Source of the DNA: CAVSBT01 sp964609465
GTDB lineage: Bacteria > Chloroflexota > Dehalococcoidia > DSTF01 > JALHUB01
Direction of reading: 5' to 3'
Assembly: GCA_964609465.1 (NCBI GenBank)
Contig: CAZSSQ010000074.1
Coordinates: forward strand, 1-12,053
DNA: 12,053 nt
Under the pieces are notes generated by a model, which worked only from the letters and a program-made list of their open reading frames with translations, ran no database searches and was not told the origin of the DNA. Both the position numbers and the translations under genes were made by a program. Of the stretch, positions 6,724 through 12,053 are shown in pieces; within the stretch, counting starts at the first letter, position 1; every line of letters starts with the position of its first letter.

Positions 6724-8221
6724 TCCAGCGCGGCATCCAGCCGGGGCTAACCCCGTCAGGGAATCCCAGGTCGATGATATTGCCGACGATGGCGCCGCCC
6801 GTGTCGGCGGCCTCACCAAAGCCGTAACCCGGGATGTACATCCGCGTGCCGTATGGTATCACGCTGGGATCGACGGCCACAATGCCCTTGGTGACCGGCA
6901 CGCCGGTGCTGGTGATGCCGTAGCTGGGGTCGCTGGCAGGGCGCCCGGCGCTAGCCGGGTTGTACCAGGTGGCGTAGACGGTCATGACCCGCGCCACGTT
7001 CAGGCCCTCAGGCAGCGTCTGGGCAGCCTGCACGCGTTCGCGGGTGCCGAAGTAGACGATGGTGTCGACGGGCTCTGGGTCGTACCACTCGTCGACCAGT
7101 TGCCGGGAGACCTCGTCTCCGTCCTCGTAGACGACGACGTGTTCACGGTGGAGGACGCCATCGCTGCCGACGACGCGCTCCGTTTCCCCTTCCGCCAGCT
7201 CCGGGTCCAGTTTGTAGACGGTGCCGTGCTCAACGGTCTCAGACTCCACGAATTGCTGCTCGGCGTACGCATAGACCCGCACCCGGAGATGTTGAGAAAG
7301 GGCGGCCTCGAGCGGTGGCTCCACACGATCCGTCCCGTCAAGGACTATGCCGGCCTCCTCCACCAGCCCCTTCACCGTGCGCTCTTGAGTGTAGACGACC
7401 GTTTCCGTGCCGCCGACGGAGAGGGTGACGCGCTGCGCCCGTCGAATGTGGACCTGGAGCCCAGGGGTGAGCGGGGAGCTGACCGCCGGCTCCACCTCGT
7501 CTCCCGGCCCCAGGCGGATGTCCCACTCTCGCAGCGCCTGGGCCAGAGTGGGCTGGCTCGAAAGCAGGGGCTGGGGCTGGGGCTGATCGCCTTCGACGAC
7601 GGTGAAGGGGACGGCCCGCCGGACCATCAGGGCAACCTGCTCAGACGAAACGGAGACAGGGACAGCATCCTCAGCCAGCCGCAGGCCCAGCGCCTGGGCC
7701 GCCACCAGCAGGGGCGGCACGTCTAGACGGTCGCTGGGGCCTGCCCGCAGGCCGTTGCGGAGGACGCTGTCGAAGGGGCCCAGGGCTACGCCGGCTTCGG
7801 CCAGCGCGCCGGCGACGGTACCGGCGCGGGTACGCCAGGTGAGCACTCGCCCGTCTGCCTCCAGCACGACGGGCACAGCCCGCTCCACCGCGATGGCGGT
7901 GCCGTCAGTGACACCTTCTTCGCGCTCCACGCGGTCGCCAGCCTGGAGTTGCACCCCCGCCTGCCGTAGAAGGGCGCCGGTGCCCCTCTGGTGACTAGCC
8001 ACCGTCCCCTCAGAACCGTCGGCCTCTATACGGAACTGGCGGAGGGGAAAGAGCAGGAAGGTAAGAACGCTGATGAGGGCGAGAGCAGCGAAGACGCCGG
8101 CGTGCTTGCGAAAGCGATGATGAGAAAGATGATCAGAGACAAATGCTGCTGTAGACTTACGGTTATGGTCTTGAGCCAGCGCTCCGCGGCGAACTCGCGC
8201 CCCCTCCGGGGCTTTCTGCAA
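6698..8221 (-). CDS. YabE-like cell-wall protein: DUF348 repeats, G5 and 3D domains
   Basis: This 507-residue membrane-anchored envelope protein is expected to act on peptidoglycan outside the cell. A short basic N-terminus is followed by one membrane segment at about 41-60. About four DUF348-type repeats follow (roughly 62-115, 116-203, 204-262, 263-320), then a G5 domain (about 321-393) and a C-terminal 3D domain (about 413-490). The three conserved aspartates are present: D451 (AVDPSVIPYGT), D473 and D484 (DTGGAIVGNIIDLGF). 3D domains are related to the MltA-type lytic transglycosylase fold, and YabE and Rpf-like proteins share this plan. The start is a TTG at 8221 with GGAGAGGAGG ending 4 nt upstream; no better in-frame start precedes the membrane segment. 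It begins about 50 nt after the SRP RNA with no clear terminator between them. The order yabE-rsmA-ispE recalls Bacillus, but no rnmV lies between. Confidence 0.88.
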   Translation of the reverse strand: MQKAPEGARVRRGALAQDHNRKSTAAFVSDHLSHHRFRKHAGVFAALALISVLTFLLFPLRQFRIEADGSEGTVASHQRGTGALLRQAGVQLQAGDRVEREEGVTDGTAIAVERAVPVVLEADGRVLTWRTRAGTVAGALAEAGVALGPFDSVLRNGLRAGPSDRLDVPPLLVAAQALGLRLAEDAVPVSVSSEQVALMVRRAVPFTVVEGDQPQPQPLLSSQPTLAQALREWDIRLGPGDEVEPAVSSPLTPGLQVHIRRAQRVTLSVGGTETVVYTQERTVKGLVEEAGIVLDGTDRVEPPLEAALSQHLRVRVYAYAEQQFVESETVEHGTVYKLDPELAEGETERVVGSDGVLHREHVVVYEDGDEVSRQLVDEWYDPEPVDTIVYFGTRERVQAAQTLPEGLNVARVMTVYATWYNPASAGRPASDPSYGITSTGVPVTKGIVAVDPSVIPYGTRMYIPGYGFGEAADTGGAIVGNIIDLGFPDGVSPGWMPRWIDIYILGP

Positions 8222-8271
8222 ACAACCTCCTCTCCGGCGGGGGAACCGGGTGGCGGGTATCGACAGGATCT

Positions 8272-8545
8272 GCGGTCGTGCACCCGCCGTCGACCTGGAA
8301 TCCGGGCTTAACCTCCGTCAACCGACTCTGGCCCGGTAGCCCTGCGGCGCCCGAAGGCGACTACTTACCGCTGCTTCCTTCCGGACCTGACGGGGTTCGT
8401 AGAGCTTCGTCGCGCAGGACCAGGCCTTCAACGCCGGCCATCGGTGCCAGTCCCCGGGTACCTGAGCCTCGAGCGGGAATTCGACCCCGCTATAGCGGAT
8501 TGCGGGTTCAGGGCACCGCTAGCTCCCCGTCTAGCACGACCGCGG
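8272..8545 (-). ncRNA. ffs: Signal recognition particle RNA, long (Bacillus-type) form
   Basis: This is the RNA scaffold of the signal recognition particle, which binds Ffh and targets nascent membrane proteins. The apical domain reads GTCAGGTCCGGAAGGAAGCA (about 8374-8393), the near-invariant Ffh-binding hairpin. Stem pairs flank it: GCGAC with GTCGC, CCTGC with GCAGG, GCCTGG with CCGGGC, and GCCGGC with GTCGGT. Unlike the roughly 110-nt 4.5S RNA, this molecule continues on the 5' side into an Alu-like domain (about 8455-8533) resembling B. subtilis scRNA, including GGTGCCCTGAACC and CCCGCTCGAGG. The ends close with a 10-bp helix, GCGGTCGTGC (8543-8534) with GCACGACCGC (8281-8272). The length of about 274 nt matches the Bacillus class. 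A promoter at 8551-8578 fits this 5' end. Confidence 0.93.
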
Positions 8546-8550
8546 GCCAT

Positions 8551-8578
8551 GCTATACACAACGACATGCCTCTGTCAA
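8551..8578 (-). promoter_or_regulatory. Sigma70-type promoter of the SRP RNA
   Basis: On the minus strand a perfect -35 box TTGACA (8578-8573) is followed by a 16-nt spacer and TATAGC (8556-8551). Transcription would start at about 8545-8543, exactly where the closing helix of the SRP RNA begins, so promoter and RNA structure support each other. It is the best promoter in the window, as expected for an abundant RNA. It may also drive the yabE-rsmA-ispE cluster by read-through. Confidence 0.75.
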
Positions 8579-8613
8579 GGGCCGTTTGGCCGCGGTGGCC
8601 GCCGGCGGGTTCC

Positions 8614-8643
8614 TTGCTGGCCCCGAAGAGGCTGATGTAGAAT
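8614..8643 (+). promoter_or_regulatory. Candidate promoter of galU, divergent from the SRP RNA
   Basis: TTGCTG (8614-8619) is followed after 18 nt by TAGAAT (8638-8643). The -10 box is good (5 of 6) and the -35 box weak (TTG only). Transcription would start near 8650, giving a leader of about 50 nt to the TTG start of galU. It lies back to back with the SRP RNA promoter, about 35 bp away. Confidence 0.45.
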
Positions 8644-8698
8644 GAGCGGCAGCGTCGAGCCAGAGAGCGTGTTGTTGTAGATTCGGTTAGGAGGAACG

Positions 8699-9592
8699 TT
8701 GGCAACTACTGCCAGTCGCCAAAGGGTCCGCAAGGCGGTGGTCCTGGCCGCCGGCTACGGCACCCGCCTCCTGCCCGCCACCAAGGCCCAGCCCAAAGAG
8801 GCGCTGCCCCTGGTCGACAAGCCCATCATCCAGTACACCGTCGAGGAAGCGGCCGCCGCCGGGTTGGAGCAAGTCATCATCGTCACCGCTTCCGGCAAGC
8901 GCGCCGTCGAGGACCACTTCGACCGCTCCCTGGAGCTGGAACAGGCCCTGCGTGAGAAAGGCGACCTGGAGCGCCTGGAAGAGATACGGCGCATCTCTGA
9001 CCTGGCGGACATCGTCTACGTCCGCCAGAAGGAGCAGCGCGGGGTCGGGCACGCCGTCCTCACCGTCCGCGACGTGGTGGGCCAGGAGCCGTTCGTCCTC
9101 TTCTTTCCGGACGACGTCATCATCGCTGATGTCCCGGTGGCCCGTCAGATGCTCGATGTCTTCGAGGAGTACGGCGCCTCCATCCTGGCGGTGGAACGGG
9201 TGTCAGCCGCCGACATCGAAAGCTACGGCATCGTGGACCCGGAGCCGGTCAGGGACCGGCTGGTGCGGGTGCGAGGCCTGGTAGAGAAGCCCAAACCCGA
9301 GGAGGCCCCCTCCGACCTGGGCATCGTCGGCCGCTATGTCCTGACTCCGGACATCTTCACTGCCCTGGCCCGAACCGAGCCCGGCAAGGGGCGCGAAATC
9401 CAGCTCACCGACGCTCTGGCCCTTCTGCTAACCGAGCAGCCCGTCTACGCCTACCTGTTCGAGGGCTGCCGCTACGATACGGGGCGCCCCCTGGGCCTCC
9501 TCCAGGCCTCGGTAGAGCTGGCCCTGCGCCGGCCGGACATCGGCCCTGACTTCCGTCGCTACCTGCGCAGCCTGGACCTTCGCGCTGACTAG
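8699..9592 (+). CDS. galU: UTP--glucose-1-phosphate uridylyltransferase
   Basis: GalU makes UDP-glucose from UTP and glucose-1-phosphate, the activated sugar for polysaccharides, glycolipids and trehalose, in the cytoplasm. The 297-residue protein is of normal family length. It has the nucleotide-binding loop LAAGYGTRLLPATKAQPKE (16-34), FFPDD (135-139) as the metal-binding aspartate region, VEKP with K197, the EIQLTDA segment (233-239) and GCRYDTG (256-262). The usual lysine-containing DTGDKxG reads DTGRPLG here. The start is a TTG at 8699, preceded by a strong AGGAGG at 8689-8694 with a 4-nt gap; no ATG or GTG offers a better start before the nucleotide loop. The next gene follows after 16 nt and is probably cotranscribed. 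Confidence 0.94.
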   Translation: MATTASRQRVRKAVVLAAGYGTRLLPATKAQPKEALPLVDKPIIQYTVEEAAAAGLEQVIIVTASGKRAVEDHFDRSLELEQALREKGDLERLEEIRRISDLADIVYVRQKEQRGVGHAVLTVRDVVGQEPFVLFFPDDVIIADVPVARQMLDVFEEYGASILAVERVSAADIESYGIVDPEPVRDRLVRVRGLVEKPKPEEAPSDLGIVGRYVLTPDIFTALARTEPGKGREIQLTDALALLLTEQPVYAYLFEGCRYDTGRPLGLLQASVELALRRPDIGPDFRRYLRSLDLRAD

Positions 9593-9608
9593 GGGGACGC
9601 TCACGACC

Positions 9609-10913
9609 ATGAGAGTGCTGGTGATTGGCTTCCCCCTGCCTGACCCCCAGATCGACAACTACACCTTTCTCAGCGCGCCCTCCTTCTTCGACTATGACGC
9701 GCTGGTGGTGGACACGGCCTCCGTCTCCCGCACGATCGAGGAGGTGGTGGACCAGTCGCAGGAGCGCCTCACCTACGCCGAACAGCCCGTGGTCAACGGG
9801 CCCAGTTCGCCTGTGGCCATGGGCCTGGCCGACGCCCTCCGCCGGCGGCAGGAGGAGACGCAGCGCCTCCTGGCGCGAGGCCACCTGGTGGTCTGCTTCG
9901 CCTACCCCGACGTGCCTCACCCGCGGGTGACCGGCTTCGCAGGATGCCATCGCTACTACTGGCTGCCGGCGCCGGCCGGCCTCACCTACGCGCCGCCCCA
10001 CCTGATGCCCGGCGAGGGCACCGAGGTCCTCTCCACGGAGACCGATCATCCCTTCGCCCCCTACGTCGACCGGTTCCGCACCAATCTCCTCTACCGCGCC
10101 TACTTCAGTGAGGGTGGTCTCGGGCCAGGGGCCCGCGTCTTCGCGCGCAGCGCCGGCGGCGCCGCCGTCGGCGTGGAGCTGGCGGTCGGCAACGGGCGGG
10201 TGGTCTTCCTGCCCCCTGTTCGCTCCCCGGGCACGGGCACGGACCGCTACCCCGTCGCCGGGTGCATCCTCGACTGCATTCGCCATGCCCTCTCGATGCA
10301 GGCGGCGGGCCCGCCGCCTGCCTGGGCGGGCCGCTACGCCCTCCCTGGCCTGGCGGAGCGAGAGGCGCAACGCCAGGAGGCCGAGCACGAGCTCGCGGCC
10401 GCCGACGCGCGCCTGGCGGAGGCCCGCGCCGAGGCCGAGACCGTGGAGCGCTACCGGCGACTGCTCTGGCAAGAGGGCAAGCATGGCCTGGAGCCCATCG
10501 TGCGCGATGCCCTGCGCCTGCTGGGGTTCACAGTCACGGACGACCCCGACCGCCCGGCCGAGGCCATCTGGGGGGAGCAGACGCTCCTGCTGGAAGTGGA
10601 GGGCTCGTCGGAGGCGGTGGACATGGCGCCCCACTATCGACTGCGGCGCCGCCTGGAGGAGGGCCTGGAGAGGACGGGCCGCCCGCAGCGGGGGCTCATC
10701 GTCGTCAACGGGTACCGGCTGCGGCCGCCGGAGGAGCGCCCCGCCCAGTACACGGACGCCCTGCGCGTCGCCGCCGAGACCATGCGCTACGGCCTGGTCA
10801 CCGGCCTCCAGCTCCTTCAGGCCGTCGAGAAAGCCCTGGTGAAGGACGAGGCGGCGGTGGCGGCCTTCCGCGAACGCCTGCTCAGCGCGGAAGGGACGCT
10901 GCCTTTGGAGTAG
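9609..10913 (+). CDS. Unknown protein: alpha/beta N-terminal domain, coiled coil, degenerate PD-(D/E)xK-like C-terminal domain
   Basis: I cannot name this 434-residue protein. The N-terminal part (1-230) begins like a Rossmann-type or amidotransferase-like sheet protein (MRVLVIGFPLP, ALVVDTASVS, HLVVCFAYPDVP, GRVVFLPPVR). A charged heptad stretch at about 246-288 should form a coiled coil. The C-terminal part (286-410) follows the layout of a restriction-endonuclease-like fold: a helix LEPIVRDALRLLGF with E295, then AEAIW, LLLEVEGSS and RGLIVVNGYRLRPPEERP. Where an active nuclease would show an Asp and an E-x-K, this protein has E318 and E329-V-E331, so the catalytic lysine appears to be lost. 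The ATG at 9609 lies 16 nt after galU with a G-rich ribosome site, so it is likely in one operon with it. No signal peptide is seen. A regulatory or structural role in DNA or sugar metabolism is only a guess. Confidence 0.85.
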   Translation: MRVLVIGFPLPDPQIDNYTFLSAPSFFDYDALVVDTASVSRTIEEVVDQSQERLTYAEQPVVNGPSSPVAMGLADALRRRQEETQRLLARGHLVVCFAYPDVPHPRVTGFAGCHRYYWLPAPAGLTYAPPHLMPGEGTEVLSTETDHPFAPYVDRFRTNLLYRAYFSEGGLGPGARVFARSAGGAAVGVELAVGNGRVVFLPPVRSPGTGTDRYPVAGCILDCIRHALSMQAAGPPPAWAGRYALPGLAEREAQRQEAEHELAAADARLAEARAEAETVERYRRLLWQEGKHGLEPIVRDALRLLGFTVTDDPDRPAEAIWGEQTLLLEVEGSSEAVDMAPHYRLRRRLEEGLERTGRPQRGLIVVNGYRLRPPEERPAQYTDALRVAAETMRYGLVTGLQLLQAVEKALVKDEAAVAAFRERLLSAEGTLPLE

Positions 10914-10921
10914 CCGAGCGA

Positions 10922-11005
10922 CATAGAGCATACGGCAAAGGACAAAGCCAGCCTTCTATGCCCCATGCGCTATGCGCTAAGTTCTGGTTCCCGGTTCCTA
11001 GTTCC
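10922..11005. repeat. Degenerate 7-bp periodic repeat upstream of the reductase gene
   Basis: The gap between the unknown gene and the reductase can be read as twelve consecutive 7-bp units. Examples are CATAGAG, CATACGG, CAAAGGA, CAAAGCC, then TATGCCC, CATGCGC, TATGCGC, and finally TGGTTCC, CGGTTCC, TAGTTCC. Neighbouring units agree at four to six of seven positions except at two junction units. The pattern resembles short tandemly repeated heptamers known from some bacterial intergenic regions. No coding potential or clear promoter is visible in it. Confidence 0.6.
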
Positions 11006-11019
11006 AGGGGAGGGGAGCA

Positions 11020-11820
11020 ATGTCTAGGGGTAAGGAGTGGGCCCTCATCCTGGGGGCGTCCAGCGGCTTCGGGGCGGCGACGGCCCTGGAACTGGCCCGC
11101 AGCGGCCTCGGCATCTTCGGCGTCCACCTGGATTTGCGCTCCACCCTTCCCAACGCCCAGCGCGTCATCGACGGCGTCAAGGCGGCGGGCCGGGAGGCCG
11201 TCTTCTTCAACGTCAACGCCGCCGACGCCGAGAAGCGGGCCGCGACCGTGGAGGCCATCGCCGGGCGCCTGGCGCAGGAGGGCGAGGACGCCTGCATCCG
11301 CGTCTTTCTCCACTCCCTGGCCTTCGGCACCCTCCTGCCCTACATAGGGCCGTCGCCGCGAGACGCCGTGAGCCAGCGCCAGATGGAGATGACCCTGGAC
11401 GTGATGGCAAACAGCCTGGTCTACTGGGCGCAGGACCTGGTGGCTCGACGCCTCCTGCGCTCGGGGGGCCGCGTCTTCGCCATGACCAGCGCCGGCGCCA
11501 CGAGGGTGATGAAGTCCTACGGGCCGGTGTCGGCCGCCAAGGCCGCCCTGGAGTCCCACGCGCGGCAGTTGGCCCTGGAGCTGGCCCCCCTGGGCATCAC
11601 GGTGAACGCCATCCGCGCCGGTGTCACCGACACGCCCTCGCTGCGGCGCATCCCGGGTGGGCCGGGGCTGCTGGCCCAGGCGTCCGAGCGCAACCCCAGC
11701 GGCCGCGCCACGAGGCCCGAGGACGTGGCCCGCGCCATCGCCGCCCTCATCGACGCGCGCCTCTACTGGATGACGGGCAACGTGATCGGGGTCGACGGGG
11801 GGGAGGACGTTACGGGGTGA
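11020..11820 (+). CDS. Short-chain dehydrogenase/reductase, FabL/FabI-like enoyl-ACP reductase candidate
   Basis: This 266-residue NAD(P)H-dependent reductase has the SDR fold: the cofactor loop LGASSGFG (G12, G16, G18), the VFLHSLAFG segment in place of the usual NNAG, and a VNAIRAG strand. It ends with TGNVIGVDGG. The catalytic tyrosine and lysine are Y167 and K174 (SYGPVSAAKAALE). This is a Y-x6-K spacing, the mark of the divergent SDR enoyl-ACP reductases, in contrast to the Y-x3-K of classical SDRs. The preceding TSAGATR, with Ser where FabI has its second Tyr, is closer to FabL of B. subtilis. The likely reaction is reduction of trans-2-enoyl-ACP in the last step of fatty-acid elongation. 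No other fab gene is nearby, so a different enoyl or keto substrate remains possible. AGGGGAG precedes the ATG very closely. Heptamer repeats flank the gene on both sides. Confidence 0.88.
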   Translation: MSRGKEWALILGASSGFGAATALELARSGLGIFGVHLDLRSTLPNAQRVIDGVKAAGREAVFFNVNAADAEKRAATVEAIAGRLAQEGEDACIRVFLHSLAFGTLLPYIGPSPRDAVSQRQMEMTLDVMANSLVYWAQDLVARRLLRSGGRVFAMTSAGATRVMKSYGPVSAAKAALESHARQLALELAPLGITVNAIRAGVTDTPSLRRIPGGPGLLAQASERNPSGRATRPEDVARAIAALIDARLYWMTGNVIGVDGGEDVTG

Positions 11821-11855
11821 GGAACTCGGAATGAGGAATTGGGTACTTGGGGCCC
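11821..11855. repeat. Degenerate 7-bp periodic repeat downstream of the reductase gene
   Basis: Immediately after the reductase stop codon come five units in 7-bp register: GGAACTC, GGAATGA, GGAATTG, GGTACTT, GGGGCCC. They are related to the reverse complements of the last units upstream of the gene (TAGTTCC, CGGTTCC, TGGTTCC), so the two arrays flank the gene in inverted orientation. The remaining 60 nt before the next gene hold only its ribosome site. Confidence 0.55.
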
Positions 11856-11915
11856 AGAACAGCCCGGCGGGTTCGTCGTTCCGAGCTCTTCCGCCCTACT
11901 CGAAAGGAGTCCAAG

Positions 11916-12053
11916 ATGCCATCGGTCCAGGCGGGTGAGGTACGGTTGCACTACGAGGAGCGGGGCCGCGGCCCCAACCTCCTCCTCCTAGTCCATGGCT
12001 ACACGGCCTGCTGGCGCTGGTTGGAGCCCGTCCTGGAGCGCCTCGACCCGGCC
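11916..12053 (+). CDS. Alpha/beta-hydrolase, N-terminal part (gene runs off the window)
   Basis: Forty-six residues of a protein starting MPSVQAGEVRLHYEERGRGP and continuing NLLLLVHGYTACWRWLEPVL are visible. The HG dipeptide after a run of leucines is the oxyanion-hole strand of alpha/beta-hydrolases of the haloperoxidase/esterase/epoxide-hydrolase group. The preceding beta strand with HYEERGRGP is typical of their N-termini. The start is well supported by AAAGGAGT ending about 6 nt before the ATG. The nucleophile elbow, acid and histidine lie beyond the window edge, so the substrate is unknown. It lies 95 nt after the reductase and may be transcribed with it. Confidence 0.85.
   Translation, partial: MPSVQAGEVRLHYEERGRGPNLLLLVHGYTACWRWLEPVLERLDPA

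Noticed and set aside
6440..7726. 428-codon plus-strand open frame across rsmA and the YabE-like gene
   Set aside because: It is antisense to two genes with clear domains and has no ribosome site or recognisable product.
8470..8500. tRNA-like T-arm pattern (GGTCGAATTCCC on the minus strand)
   Set aside because: No acceptor stem or anticodon arm of a tRNA fits around it, and the sequence belongs to the Alu-like domain of the SRP RNA.
9405..10931. 508-codon open frame on the minus strand opposite galU and the unknown gene
   Set aside because: It is the antisense shadow of two well-supported plus-strand genes. Its translation is low-complexity (rich in Arg, Gly, His, Gln) without domains, and it spans the gap between two separate genes, as expected from codon bias in GC-rich DNA.
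10922..11005. CRISPR array
   Set aside because: The units are 7 bp with no constant repeat and no spacers of regular length.

Overview
This is a GC-rich chromosomal window of ordinary bacterial housekeeping genes with unusual details. The gene set, the Bacillus-type (long) SRP RNA, the exonuclease-fused DinG and palindromic intergenic repeats best fit a member of the Chloroflexota. That placement is an inference from gene style and was not tested against a database. No phage, transposase, CRISPR array or tRNA is visible.

The window is organised around one divergent switch at about 8545-8640. Everything to the left is transcribed leftward (minus strand) and everything to the right rightward. 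The first leftward unit is the long SRP RNA, with a good sigma70-type promoter. About 50 nt beyond its 3' end comes a tightly packed cell-envelope/translation cluster: a YabE-like membrane-anchored DUF348-G5-3D protein, the 16S rRNA dimethyltransferase RsmA/KsgA, the isoprenoid kinase IspE and a small four-helix membrane protein, joined by overlaps or gaps of a few bases. The order yabE-rsmA-ispE resembles the Bacillus neighbourhood. Further left lie a PHP-domain metal-dependent phosphoesterase with its own extended -10 box, a repeat-rich spacer (3272-3538), an exonuclease-helicase DinG with a similar extended -10 box, and the beginning of an M20 metallopeptidase coupled to the end of dinG.

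The rightward side starts with galU (UDP-glucose synthesis). It is followed 16 nt later by a 434-residue protein of unknown function with a coiled coil and a degenerate nuclease-like C-terminal domain. Next comes a short-chain reductase with the Y-x6-K signature of FabI/FabL enoyl-ACP reductases, then the start of an alpha/beta hydrolase. The reductase gene is flanked on both sides by 7-bp-periodic degenerate repeats.

The points most worth a second look are these: rsmA has no ATG/GTG/TTG on its strand across 180 bp around its expected start; DinG retains both a full DEDDh exonuclease and a four-cysteine Fe-S helicase; the unknown protein downstream of galU carries a nuclease-like fold whose catalytic residues look replaced; and there are two kinds of intergenic repeat. 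I see no clear evidence of a wholly new multi-gene system.
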